64,000 bases of DNA from Carpediemonas membranifera (GCA_019828565.1 JAHDYR010000062.1:248001-312000), one strand, 5' to 3'. Positions 10,270 through 20,353 are shown, counted from the first letter of the stretch. The notes: generated by a model not told the origin, from the letters alone. Made by a program: numbers and translations.

Positions 10270-11382
10270 TGTTCTCTCCAGAAGAGTGCCAGGAGTGGCC
10301 CAAAACCATCCAGGAACTGTTTAGCATCGAGGCTGAAAAGCCGCAGAAGACACTCACTACGATGCTTGCAAAAGCCTGGACGGCCAAGTACCGCCCCAAG
10401 ACACCCGCCGACTTCGGCCTAGACCCCGAGGAGGTCTCCCAGGGCCTCTCTGACTGCAGCTCCCTCGAGGCCCCCGCCGCCGGACTCCTCCGCAAAGAAG
10501 CCGCGCTGAGCCCCCTCGACCTCGAGCAGACCTCCTGCGACAGCGTGTTCGTCCCCGTCACCCGGGCGCACCTCAACATCGCCCCATTCCGCGAGATGCC
10601 GGTCACCTGCCCCCTCTGTGGCCAGCAAGACATCACGTGGCGCCACGCCCTCGGCTGCTCCTACCTGAAGGATGGCGCGACCAACGCACGCCACGACAGC
10701 ATCAAGATGGCTGTGCACGATCTCGTGACCCAGGACGACCTCCGCGGGCGGCCCATTCCCCGTTGCCGTCCAGAGGTCGACCTCCGCGACACACACCCAC
10801 AGTTCCGTGTCACCAACGCCGCAGCGCCCACACACAAGCGGGCCGACCTCAAGGTCTGGGGCGAGCGCGACGTGGTCGGAAACGCGGTACACGATGATGT
10901 ATACGTGGACTTCTACTGCGGGCTGCACCCCCGCGACGCCGAGCTCGAGAAGACCAAGGAGTACGCCAACTGGGACGTCACCTTCCTGGTCGCCGCCACC
11001 ACTGTCGGCGGCGCCACAGAGTCCCGCCTGACCACGGACTGGGCGGTGCAGTTTTGCGACGCCATCGCACGGCCGCACCTGGCGGGAACCATGCGCGACC
11101 TGGTCTTCCTCAAGACTTGGGAGGGCAACATGACCGTCTGGAGCGACTACGTCACTCAGTGCAAGGCCCGCTGGGCCGAACTTCGCCCCTAATCGCCTCA
11201 CCAGAAATGTGCCGGAGTCGCGACTCGGCTGACTTGGCCACTCTAGGCTGCGTCGTCCCCGAGCCCCCCTGCGCCTCCCGCCCCATCGCCGCATCGCATA
11301 ACGCATCCCCTGCCCCTGCGCGAGAGTAGTTGCTCGAAATTCCGCGGAGTCGCGTGTCGTTCGGACAACCTGGGAAAGTAAA
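10270..11382 (+). pseudogene. RLE non-LTR retrotransposon copy 2, 5'-truncated
   Basis: Only the last third of the protein is present. Identity with copy 3 begins abruptly at 10270 (equivalent to 15136), a 5' truncation typical of target-primed reverse transcription. The open frame runs to the stop at 11190-11192. It includes the CPLC...W-H-L-C...RH zinc motif and the restriction-like endonuclease. It is almost identical to copy 3 up to about 11095. It then differs over about 115 bases (FLKTWEGNMTVW against FLKAWEGNLSIW, and the bases after the stop) before matching again in the 3' tail. It ends at about 11382, directly against copy 3. Confidence 0.85.
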
Positions 11383-11408
11383 TTCGGCCATGGTATCCAG
11401 AGGGAAAG
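11214..11408 (+). repeat. 3' tail of copy 2 joined to 5' end of copy 3 (tandem junction)
   Basis: This 195-base junction is repeated essentially without change at 16081-16275, 4867 bases downstream. The element boundary is placed near 11382/11383, where copy 1 stops matching. Nothing is left between the 3' end of one copy and the 5' end of the next. Confidence 0.85.
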
Positions 11409-14400
11409 TTGCTCGATTCGCCGCCGCAAGGCGACGAATCCTGCCATACATCCGATGACGGACCAGGTGACACGAATTACCAGAAACTAGCGCTGTTCGC
11501 TGCGCTCCTGCGCGTAATGGACGAAATTCGTCAGCACTGCCCGAAAGGCTCGTGGCCGAAGAACGCTGAGGCCTTCATCGAGGTTTGTATGAACAAAGAT
11601 CGTTTATTGCGCCTTGTGACGGACAACAAACGCTTCTTCACGATCAACAACCTTTCTTTGATCACGGACTACGTTCATGCGGCCACAAACCGCTTCGGGC
11701 CAGGCCATAAGCCGAAGGCATCCCGCCGTGATGACCACATCGCCAATGCCACTTCACTTCTTCACGCCGCAGCCACCAACCAGGTGTTCACTGCTACGAT
11801 CTCGATTGATCGTGCCAACGAGGCCCTCGAGCGCGTGATACGGGGCAGAAGGACCGATGAGCAGCTCATGAGGGAGCACCCTCGTCCGCTCCGCCCGTCC
11901 GAGATCGCCGCTCGCCGCGCCAAGACCGGGCGTCAGTCATACGCCCAACTGATCAGCCGTGTCGAGGAGGCCCGCCCGGCAAGCCCTGCGCGAGACCGCA
12001 CTGCCTTCCTCGAGGCAGAAGCATACGCGTGTCGCGTAGCTGCTGGCCGCGCAGACCGTCAACAGCAGGGTGATAGGCCCCCGAGCCCCACCCCTGCCGA
12101 TGCTGCCCCCACCGACTCCGCTGCCGCCCTAACTGGGCCGCAGCCCGCAGCCGCCCAGCGGGATGACCGGTCTACCGACCCCACCCCTGCCCAGGCTGCC
12201 CCCACCGACTCCGCTGCCGCCCTAACTGGGCCGCAGCCCGCAGCCACACAGCAGGATGACCGGCCCCCGAGCCCCACCCCTGCCGATGCTGCCCCCACCG
12301 ACTCCGCTGTCGCCCTAACTGGGCCGCAGCCCGCAGCCACACAGCAGGATGACCGGCCCCCGAGCCCCACCCCTGCCCAGGTTGCCCCCACCGACTCCGC
12401 TGCCGCCCTAACTGGGCCGCAGCCCGCAGCCGCCCCGCAGGGTGACCGGCCCCCGAGCCCCACCCCTGCCGATGCTGCCCCCACCGACTCCGCTGTCGCC
12501 CTAACTGGGCCGCAGCCCGCAGCCACACAGCAGGATGACCGGCCCCCGAGCCCCACCCCTGCCCAGGTTGCCCCCACCGACTCCGCTGCCGCCCTAACTG
12601 GGCCGCAGCCCGCAGCCGCCCCGCAGGGTGACCGGCCCCCGAGCCCCACCCCTGCCGATGCTGCCCCCACCGACTCCGCTGCCGCCCTAACTGGGCCGCA
12701 GCCCGCAGCCGCCCCGCAGGGTGACAGGCCCACGCGCCAGACCCCCGCCCAGGTTGCCCCCACCCAGCCAGAGGAGAGGAACATCGACGACACCGCAGTG
12801 TCCGAGTTCCTCTCCCTGGCGGGCGTCGAAGACGGGGAAGGGGAGAGAGCTGAGTCAGAGACCGGGCACGAAGCCCGTGGTGACTCAGCCAACCCTCCCC
12901 TTCGCCCGCCGCCGCAGGCAAGCCAAGGCCCTGAACCACGTACATTTGTGTACACAGGACCTCCTGGCGCTCTTAACCAGATCACGGAGGCGCACCCTGG
13001 GCCAGCATCATCCACGCCTACCCAGGGGTGGCTGAGCCTTGCCAAGCTGGATCGACTCCGGCATAGGTTCACCGCAAACATCCCGACCCACCTGGTCGAG
13101 TCTCATTGGGGCTCGGCCGAGCAGGTAAGGTCCACACTCACGACAGCAGTCCGGGTCGGAGAAGTGTCCGGCGGGCAGAATGGCGTCCACAGGATGTCAC
13201 GTGAACGCTGGACACAGCTTCTCGAGGGCCTCTTCGCGGACGAGCCGGACAGGCGGCCACCCTACAGCTTCCCCAAAGGGTTCAGGCAGTTCACGCCGAG
13301 GTTTGTGTTCTTCATGAGAGAGGCATGCGGTCTTCCGCCGGACCCTAGTGCTGAGGCCCCGCCCCATGCCGGGCCCAGCCAGCCCCCACGGAGACCGAGA
13401 GCAGCGCTCCTGCCCCTGCCGCCGGCCGACCCTCTCGCGGGCGACCTGCCGATCGAGCTGTCATATCTGCCTCACCCCGCGGAAGCCGGACGCATCGGCC
13501 GGGCGAAGCCCTCACGGAAGGCTGCCGCGGGATTCGTGAACGGGCTGATCCGGCTGCTCGTGACCCTGGCGAACGCGCCGCAGAACCGGAAGCGGGAGGC
13601 GCTAGCCGCCGTCCTTCGGCACGCGCGGACAGTATATCGCCCTGGGAAGAAGGGGATCTCCCTCCGCACCCGCTCCCCAGAGCGAGCTGCATACTCGAAG
13701 GCCGCCGCCGGGTATTACTCCAGCGCCATGAAGGTCCTGCTCTCTGAGGAGATGACACTCACGCCGGGTCAGATCGACCAGAAGCTGGAGGAGATGCAGG
13801 CCGCCCCGCTGAGAGATCCCCAGACGCCGGCTCTCACACGCCGCGCCGACGCGCTCACGTCCTTTGAGGTCACCTTCGAGGCCGTAGACGAGGCGCTGGG
13901 GAAGATGAGAGCGGACTCGGCCCCCGGCCCATCCGGGCTGAGCTTCTTGCATCTGAAACTCGCTCATCGACTCCGGAAGGGCCAGTTGGTGCAGGCACTC
14001 CTGCCCCTTGTGCGCGACATCATTGCCGGCGAGGAGTACACGGGTATCCTCGCTCACGCACGGCTCATCGCACTGCCGAAGGGCGAAGATCGGGTCAGAC
14101 CCATCGCCATGGGCGAGGCGCTCCGGCGCCTGGCCGCGAAGGTCCTCGCCTCGGCCGTCTCGTCGCGTCTCCGTAATGACGGCGTCTGCCCTGAGCAGTA
14201 CGGGCTCGGCGAGAGCTGCGGCCTGGACGTTATGACCGCGAAAATTGCGGAAGCGTACGACGAAGGGCTCAAGGTCTGTGCTGTTGACATGACTAACGCC
14301 TACGGAACCGTGTCCCGCGCCCACCTCCGTGTGGTGCTCGAGGCGCACGCCCCAGCCGCCCTCCCCTATTTCTCCACCATGTATGGCGAGGGCAAGCTGC

Positions 14401-16058
14401 TGACCCCGACCGGGCACGTCATAGCCAGCCGAGAGGGCATCCACCAGGGGGACCCCCTGTCCCCAGCCCTCTTCACGCTGGCTATGACGCCCCTCCTCGG
14501 CAGCCTCCGGTCGCAACTTCCCAGTACGACCATCCTCGGCTACCAGGACGACGTGTACGGGCTGCTGCCCCGGCAGGCAGACCAGCGGACGATCGATACA
14601 TTCTACGCGCGTGTGGAGGCGGCGTGTGGAGCCGTCGGTATGCGGGTGAACCGACTGAAGTGCCTCGTCCTGGCGAAGACGGGGACACTGGGCCAAAAAA
14701 GCGGACGGGTGCTCGGTATCCCCGTAGGCGACGACGCGGGCGTTGCCAACGCTGTGGACGCGGCCTTCTCGCGCATGGAGGACGCGCTCGTGCGGGTGGC
14801 CGAGATGACCGAGGCAGTGGGGCCGAAAGCGGCCTCGGTGGCGGTCAATCTGATCAGGTCTTGCGTTCTTCCGATGCCTTCGGCAATCTTTCGCAACGTG
14901 AGCCCGATTGGCCACGAATGCCGCACAAAAAGCCTGGAGCGGAAGCTGAGAGCTGCCATCGCACGCATCCTTCAGGTATCCGACGTCACAAAGATACCCG
15001 AAGAGCGTCTAGCGCTCGATTTCGCCGACTACGGGCTCCGTATCCCTCTTCCGTCGCTCATCTGGAAGTGTGCATTTTTGGGCGCAGCCCACCAGCTGCA
15101 CGCCCTAGGCATCACCCGGGACATGGAGGCGGCGCTGTTCTCTCCAGAAGAGTGCCAGGAGTGGCCCAAAACCATCCAGGAACTGTTTAGCATCGAGGCT
15201 GAAAAGCCGCAGAAGACACTCACTACGATGCTTGCAAAAGCCTGGACGGCCAAGTACCGCCCCAAGACACCCGCCGACTTCGGCCTAGACCCCGAGGAGG
15301 TCTCCCAGGGCCTCTCTGACTGCAGCTCCCTCGAGGCCCCCGCCGCCGGACTCCTCCGCAAAGAAGCCGCGCTGAGCCCCCTCGACCTCGAGCAGACCTC
15401 CTGCGACAGCGTGTTCGTCCCCGTCACCCGGGCGCACCTCAACATCGCCCCATTCCGCGAGATGCCGGTCACCTGCCCCCTCTGTGGCCAGCAGGACATC
15501 ACGTGGCGCCACGCCCTCGGCTGCTCCTACCTGAAGGATGGCGCGACCAACGCACGCCACGACAGCATCAAGATGGCTGTGCACGATCTCGTGACCCAGG
15601 ACGACCTCCGCGGGCGGCCCATTCCCCGTTGCCGTCCAGAGGTCGACCTCCGCGACACACACCCACAGTTCCGTGTCACCAACGCCGCAGCGCCCACACA
15701 CAAGCGGGCCGACCTCAAGGTCTGGGGCGAGCGCGACGTGGTCGGAAACGCGGTACACGATGATGTATACGTGGACTTCTACTGCGGGCTGCACCCCCGC
15801 GACGCCGAGCTCGAGAAGACCAAGGAGTACGCCAACTGGGACGTCACCTTCCTGGTCGCCGCCACCACCGTCGGCGGCGCCACGGAGTCCCGCCTGACCG
15901 CGGACTGGGCGGTGCAGTTTTGCGACGCCATTGCACGGCCGCACCTGGCGGGAACCATGCGCGACACGGCCTTCCTGAAGGCCTGGGAGGGCAACCTCAG
16001 CATCTGGAGTGACTATGTCAGCCAGTGCAAGGCCCGCTGGGCCGAGCTCAACCTATAA
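11409..16058 (+). CDS. RLE retrotransposon polyprotein (RT + restriction-like endonuclease)
   Basis: An intact frame of about 1549 codons. An alpha-helical N-terminal region without obvious C2H2 fingers is followed by a Pro/Ala/Thr repeat (residues about 222-438). The RT spans roughly residues 740-1110, with QGDPLSPALF and the catalytic YQDD near 1045. A CPLC...W-H-L-C...RH zinc motif follows near 1355. The restriction-like endonuclease is at about 1425-1475, with the R-ADLKV, VYVDF and K-x2-EY positions expected for its acidic and lysine residues. The frame opens just after a TAA at 11379 and has no ATG before 11517. The first codon listed, 11409, is TTG, so true initiation may be at ATG 11517 or by a non-standard route, as proposed for R2. 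Confidence 0.88.
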   Translation: MLDSPPQGDESCHTSDDGPGDTNYQKLALFAALLRVMDEIRQHCPKGSWPKNAEAFIEVCMNKDRLLRLVTDNKRFFTINNLSLITDYVHAATNRFGPGHKPKASRRDDHIANATSLLHAAATNQVFTATISIDRANEALERVIRGRRTDEQLMREHPRPLRPSEIAARRAKTGRQSYAQLISRVEEARPASPARDRTAFLEAEAYACRVAAGRADRQQQGDRPPSPTPADAAPTDSAAALTGPQPAAAQRDDRSTDPTPAQAAPTDSAAALTGPQPAATQQDDRPPSPTPADAAPTDSAVALTGPQPAATQQDDRPPSPTPAQVAPTDSAAALTGPQPAAAPQGDRPPSPTPADAAPTDSAVALTGPQPAATQQDDRPPSPTPAQVAPTDSAAALTGPQPAAAPQGDRPPSPTPADAAPTDSAAALTGPQPAAAPQGDRPTRQTPAQVAPTQPEERNIDDTAVSEFLSLAGVEDGEGERAESETGHEARGDSANPPLRPPPQASQGPEPRTFVYTGPPGALNQITEAHPGPASSTPTQGWLSLAKLDRLRHRFTANIPTHLVESHWGSAEQVRSTLTTAVRVGEVSGGQNGVHRMSRERWTQLLEGLFADEPDRRPPYSFPKGFRQFTPRFVFFMREACGLPPDPSAEAPPHAGPSQPPRRPRAALLPLPPADPLAGDLPIELSYLPHPAEAGRIGRAKPSRKAAAGFVNGLIRLLVTLANAPQNRKREALAAVLRHARTVYRPGKKGISLRTRSPERAAYSKAAAGYYSSAMKVLLSEEMTLTPGQIDQKLEEMQAAPLRDPQTPALTRRADALTSFEVTFEAVDEALGKMRADSAPGPSGLSFLHLKLAHRLRKGQLVQALLPLVRDIIAGEEYTGILAHARLIALPKGEDRVRPIAMGEALRRLAAKVLASAVSSRLRNDGVCPEQYGLGESCGLDVMTAKIAEAYDEGLKVCAVDMTNAYGTVSRAHLRVVLEAHAPAALPYFSTMYGEGKLLTPTGHVIASREGIHQGDPLSPALFTLAMTPLLGSLRSQLPSTTILGYQDDVYGLLPRQADQRTIDTFYARVEAACGAVGMRVNRLKCLVLAKTGTLGQKSGRVLGIPVGDDAGVANAVDAAFSRMEDALVRVAEMTEAVGPKAASVAVNLIRSCVLPMPSAIFRNVSPIGHECRTKSLERKLRAAIARILQVSDVTKIPEERLALDFADYGLRIPLPSLIWKCAFLGAAHQLHALGITRDMEAALFSPEECQEWPKTIQELFSIEAEKPQKTLTTMLAKAWTAKYRPKTPADFGLDPEEVSQGLSDCSSLEAPAAGLLRKEAALSPLDLEQTSCDSVFVPVTRAHLNIAPFREMPVTCPLCGQQDITWRHALGCSYLKDGATNARHDSIKMAVHDLVTQDDLRGRPIPRCRPEVDLRDTHPQFRVTNAAAPTHKRADLKVWGERDVVGNAVHDDVYVDFYCGLHPRDAELEKTKEYANWDVTFLVAATTVGGATESRLTADWAVQFCDAIARPHLAGTMRDTAFLKAWEGNLSIWSDYVSQCKARWAELNL
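12072..12722 (+). repeat. Coding minisatellite, 7 x 93 bp
   Basis: Seven exact-length 93-bp repeats encode a 31-residue unit beginning DRPPSPTP and containing APTDSAAALTGPQPAA. Three unit variants alternate (PAD/PAQ; AAAPQG/ATQQD), which suggests duplication of higher-order pairs. Copy 4 has only one unit at the same place. The repeat forms a Pro/Ala/Thr-rich linker between the N-terminal region and the RT. Confidence 0.93.
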
Positions 16059-16080
16059 CCAGGTCCCTGCACAGAAATCT

Positions 16081-16275
16081 GGAGTCGCGACTCGGCTGAC
16101 TTGGCCACTCTAGGCTGCGTCGTCCCCGAGCCCCCCTGCGCCTCCCGCCCCATCGCCGCATCGCATAACGCATCCCCTGCCCCTGCGCGAGAGTAGTTGC
16201 TCGAAATTCCGCGGAGTCGCGTGTCGTTCGGACAACCTGGGAAAGTAAATTCGGCCATGGTATCCAGAGGGAAAG
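16081..16275 (+). repeat. Tandem junction: 3' tail of copy 3 and 5' end of copy 4
   Basis: Same sequence as 11214-11408, with one difference seen near position 16326 just beyond it. It defines the head-to-tail period of 4867 bp. Confidence 0.85.
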
Positions 16276-19200
16276 TTGCTCGATTCGCCGCCGCAAGGCG
16301 ACGAATCCTGCCATACATCCGATGAAGGACCAGGTGACACGAATTACCAGAAACTAGCGCTGTTCGCTGCGCTCCTGCGCGTAATGGACGAAATTCGTCA
16401 GCACTGCCCGAAAGGCTCGTGGCCGAAGAACGCTGAGGCCTTCATCGAGGTTTGTATGAACAAAGATCGTTTATTGCGCCTTGTGACGGACAACAAACGC
16501 TTCTTCACGATCAACAACCTTTCTTTGATCACGGACTACGTTCATGCGGCCACAAACCGCTTCGGGCCAGGCCATAAGCCGAAGGCATCCCGCCGTGATG
16601 ACCACATCGCCAATGCCACTTCACTTCTTCACGCCGCAGCCACCAACCAGGTGTTCACTGCTACGATCTCGATTGATCGTGCCAACGAGGCCCTCGAGCG
16701 CGTGATACGGGGCAGAAGGACCGATGAGCAGCTCATGAGGGAGCACCCTCGTCCGCTCCGCCCGTCCGAGATCGCCGCTCGCCGCGCCAAGACCGGGCGT
16801 CAGTCATACGCCCAACTGATCAGCCGTGTCGAGGAGGCCCGCCCGGCAAGCCCTGCGCGAGACCGCACTGCCTTCCTCGAGGCAGAAGCATACGCGTGTC
16901 GCGTAGCTGCTGGCCGCGCAGACCGTCAACAGCAGGGTGATAGGCCCCCGAGCCCCACCCCTGCCCAGGCTGCCCCCACCGACTCCGCTGCCGCCCTAAC
17001 TGGGCCGCAGCCCGCAGCCGCCCCGCAGGGTGACAGGCCCATGCGCCAGACCCCCGCCCAGGTTGCCCCCACCCAGCCAGAGGAGAGGAACATCGACGAC
17101 ACCGCAGTGTCCGAGTTCCTCTCCCTGGCGGGCGTCGAAGACGGGGAAGGGGAGAGAGCTGAGTCAGAGACCGGGCACGAAGCCCGTGGTGACTCAGCCA
17201 ACCCTCCCCTTCGCCCGCCGCCGCAGGCAAGCCAAGGCCCTGAACCACGTACATTTGTGTACACAGGCCCTCCTGGCGCTCTTAACCAGATCACGGAGGC
17301 GCACCCTGGGCCAGCATCATCCACGCCTACCCAGGGGTGGCTGAGCCTTGCCAAGCTGGATCGACTCCGGCATAGGTTCACCGCAAACATCCCGACCCAC
17401 CTGGTCGAGTCTCATTGGGGCTCGGCCGAGCAGGTAAGGTCCACACTCACGACAGCAGTCCGGGTCGGAGAAGTGTCCGGCGGGCAGAATGGCGTCCACA
17501 GGATGTCACGTGAACGCTGGACACAGCTTCTCGAGGGCCTCTTCGCGGACGAGCCGGACAGGCGGCCACCCTACAGCTTCCCGAAAGGGTTCCGCGAGTT
17601 CACACCAAGGTTGGTCTACTTCATGAGGGGAGGCCTGCGGACTCCGGCAGGACCCCACAACCGGTGGTCCACCGCACACCAGACCCAGTCTGACCCAGCG
17701 GAGACCGAGAGCCGCACTCCTCCCCATGCCACCAACTGACCCCCATCGCAGGCGACCTGCCCCTCGAACTGGCGTTCCTTCCCCATCCAGCTGAAGCCGG
17801 CCGTATCGGCCGATCAAAGCCATCGCGAAAGGCGGCAGCCAGGTTTGTGAACGGGCTGATCCAGATGCTCGTGGCCCTTGCCAACGCCCCGGAGAGTCGG
17901 AAGCGAGAGGCGCTAGCCGCCGTCCTTCGGCACGCGCGGACCGTATACCGCCCTGGGAAGAAGGGCGTTTCTCTCCGGGCCCGCTCTCCGGAGCGAGCTG
18001 CATACTCGAAGGCCGCCGCAGGGTACTATTCAAGCGCCATGAAGGTCCTGCTTTCGGCGGAAATGACACTCACACCGGGAGAGATCGACCAGAAGCTGGA
18101 GGAAATGCAGGCCACCCCACTTCACGATCCCCAGACACCGGCACTCACACCCCACACCGACGCACTGACGTCCTTTGAGATCACGTTCGAGGCGGTTGAC
18201 GAAGCCCTAGGAAGGATGAGGGCGGACTCGGCACCGGGCCCATCCGGGCTGAGCTTCTTGCATCTCAAACTGGCCCACAGACTGCGGAAAGGCAAGCTTG
18301 TCCAGGCGCTGCTACCTCTCGTGAGAGATATCATCGCAGGAGAGGAGTACACAAGCATCCTCGCGCACGCACGGCTCATCGCGCTACCAAAGGGCCAAGA
18401 TCGCGTCAGACCCATCGCTATGGGCGAGTCTCTCCGACGCCTTGCCGCGAAGGTCCTTGCCTCAGCCGTCTCGGCCCGCCTCCGGGACGATGGGGTCTGC
18501 CCAGAGCAGTATGGGCTGGGTGAGAGCTGCGGCCTGGACATCATGACCAACAAGATCGCCGAGGCCTACGAGTCGGGCCACAAGGTCTGTGCTGTGGACA
18601 TGTCCAATGCGTATGGCACAGTGTCCCGGGCTCACCTTCATGCAGTACTGCAGGCCTATGCCCCAGCCGCACTCCCATACTTCACTACGATGTACAGAGA
18701 GGGCAAGCTGCTTACGCCGACTGGCAAGGTCATTGACAGCCGCGAGGGCATCCACCAGGGTGACCCGCTCTCGCCCGCACTCTTCACGCTGGCAATGATG
18801 CCCATCCTGAAGAGCCTCCGGTCTCAGCTCCCGAGCGCCACCATTCTCGGGTACCAAGATGACTTGTACGGTCTCTTGCCCGCCCACGCGGACCAACGCT
18901 CGATAGAGACGTTCTACGTGCGAGTGGAAGCAGCATGCAAGGCCGTTGGTATGCGCGTCAACAGGCAGAAGTGCCTCATCCTGACGAAGGCCGGATCACT
19001 TGGCAGACGGAGCGGACGCGCGTTGGGAATCCCTGTAGGAGACGACGCCGGCATCTCCCAGGCAGTGGATGATATCTTCACGCGCATGGAGGAGGCGCTC
19101 GAACGCGTCGCTGAAATGACGGAGACCGTGGGGCCAAAAGCAGCCGCCGTAGCGATCAACATGATCAGGTCATGCGTTCTACCGATGGCTTCAGCAGTAT

Positions 19201-19852
19201 TTCGCAACGTGAGCCCGATCGGGCACGAATGCCGAACCAAAAGGCTCGAACACACGCTGAGAACCGTTATCGGCCGCATACTTCAAGAAACGGACGTTTC
19301 AAATATCCCAAAAGAGCGCCTTGCACTTGATTATGATGACTACGGGCTTCGGATTCCACTTCCCTCTCTCATTTGGCAATGTGCGTTTTTAGGAGCAGCG
19401 CACCAGCTGCACGCCCTAGGCATCACAAGGGCCATGGAGGAGGAGCTATTCGCTCCCAATGGGTGCCAGAGGTGGCCCAAGACCACCCAGGACCTGTTCG
19501 ACATCGAGGCTGAAAAGCCACAGAAGAACCTCACAACGATGTTGGCAGAGACCTGGACGGCCAATTACCGCCCCAAGACACCCCACGACTTCAGTCTAGA
19601 CCCCGAGGAGGTCTCCCAGGGCCTCACCGACTGCAGCTCCCTCACCGCACCCGCCGCCGGAATCCTCAGGAAGGAGGCCAGCCTGAGCCCCCTGGACCTC
19701 GAGCACGTCTCATGCGACAGCGCGTTCGTCCCAATCGCCCGGGCACACCTCAATGTCGCCCCATTCCGCGAAATGCCGGTCACATGTCCCCTTTGTGGCC
19801 AGCAGGACATCACGTGGCGCCACGCCTTAGGGTGCGCCCACCTCAAGGAAGA
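16250..19852 (+). pseudogene. RLE non-LTR retrotransposon copy 4, frameshifted and 3'-truncated
   Basis: It starts exactly where copy 3 ends and is nearly identical to copy 3 up to about 17600, apart from having one 93-bp repeat unit instead of seven. It then becomes clearly diverged, so it is a mosaic. An extra G near 17628 (EACGL to GGLRT) and a second frameshift near 17742 break the frame. The RT (17847 onward, YQDD near 18860) is otherwise open. The sequence stops matching after the zinc motif at about 19850. There it fuses to a tRNA-Glu 3' half, so the endonuclease and 3' tail are missing. Loss of the 3' end is not the usual truncation of a non-LTR element and implies later rearrangement. 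Confidence 0.85.
16939..17031 (+). repeat. Single 93-bp minisatellite unit in copy 4
   Basis: One copy of the 31-residue unit that is present seven times in copy 3, flanked by the same unique sequence. Confidence 0.9.
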
Positions 19853-19898
19853 TAAGACTCTCACTCTTAAGACCCGGGTTCGAGTCCCGGTGGCCGAG
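19853..19898 (+). tRNA. tRNA-Glu(CTC), 3' half only
   Basis: The anticodon arm is TAAGA-CTCTCAC-TCTTA with five perfect pairs. Its loop is identical to the usual eukaryotic tRNA-Glu loop, with anticodon CTC at 19860-19862. A four-base variable loop follows, then a perfect T arm (CCGGG-TTCGAGT-CCCGG) and an acceptor 3' strand TGGCCGA plus one base. A TTTT stretch at 19901-19904 could end Pol III transcription. No D arm or 5' acceptor strand is present: upstream is retrotransposon RT sequence. The gene is therefore broken at the junction. Confidence 0.8.
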
Positions 19899-19955
19899 AA
19901 TTTTCATTATTTATCTCGCTTGATAACCAAGCCTTATGATCCACAAATCCACAAA
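19899..19955. other. Short flank between tRNA half and YR element
   Basis: AT-rich spacer with the tRNA terminator and a tandem ATCCACAA repeat just before the YR element end. The same ATCCACAAA lies between the A2 and B1 repeats inside the element, so the flank may be remnant target or circle-junction sequence. Confidence 0.5.
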
Positions 19956-20241
19956 GTGTGGCTCTATAACAGAGAGCCCTCCTCTTAAATCCAACCAAAA
20001 TGGGGGGGCGAGTATTTACTTCGGGTGGCTTCCCCGAGCTCTTATGACAGACCCGGGTAAATCCTCGTCTCGCGATCCGGTCAGGTCCGAAACGGCTCCG
20101 ACACCTGCCGATGCGTTTCGAAGTGTGACCTAAAGTGCACATTGATCGGCGCGCGCAGGTGCCAGTGATGGTCCTGTGACAGGATCCACAAAGTGTGGCT
20201 CTATAACAGAGAGCCCTCCTCTTAAATCCAACCAAAATGGG
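19956..20241 (-). repeat. Split direct repeats B2-A2-B1 at 3' end of YR element A
   Basis: On the plus strand the order is B (19956-20004), a unique segment of about 100 bp, A (20104-20184, 81 bp) and B again (20184-20241). In the element's own direction this reads ORFs-B1-A2-B2, with A1 at the 5' end (23567-23647). This arrangement is the split-direct-repeat layout of Ngaro/PAT-type YR retrotransposons. Confidence 0.85.
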
Positions 20242-20283
20242 ACAATCCCGCAAGACGTCCCTGTGGGACTAAAGCTTTGGGCC

Positions 20284-20353
20284 GGCGAGTCTATCTCGCC
20301 TCGACCAGAGTTAAGAATTAATGATGAATCCAGGCCGGCGAGTCCGTCTCGCC
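20284..20353. other. Duplicated hairpin GGCGAG-N5-CTCGCC in YR element A
   Basis: Two perfect six-base-pair stems with five-base loops lie at 20284-20300 and 20337-20353, both in a GGCCGG context, between B1 and the end of the recombinase gene. The same pair recurs 3692 bp away at 23976-24045 in copy B. They may serve 3' end formation or packaging. Confidence 0.7.

Larger units (their letters stand above)
11383..16249 (+). mobile_element. RLE-type non-LTR retrotransposon copy 3, full length
   Basis: A 4867-bp unit with one long open frame, a very short 5' leader and a conserved 3' tail of about 190 bases. It lies head to tail between copies 2 and 4. The domain order (N-terminal region, RT, CCHC-type zinc motif, restriction-like endonuclease) places it among the early-branching CRE/R2/NeSL-type non-LTR families rather than the AP-endonuclease LINEs. 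No TG...CA ends or LTRs are present. Confidence 0.85.

Noticed and set aside
10205-10270. A tRNA-Cys-like stretch (TAGATCAATTGG, then a CTGCAAG loop in a short stem) next to the start of copy 2
   Set aside because: The D arm does not pair, there are about eight extra bases before the anticodon arm, and no T arm or B box is present. Probably chance.
12072-12722. Regular repeats resembling a CRISPR array
   Set aside because: Units are contiguous, in frame and without spacers. This is a coding minisatellite.
12059-13081. Long open frames on the minus strand opposite the Pro/Ala repeats of copy 3 (and 16820-17390 in copy 4)
   Set aside because: They mirror the 93-bp GC-rich repeat, vary with its copy number and show no domain. 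By-products of composition.
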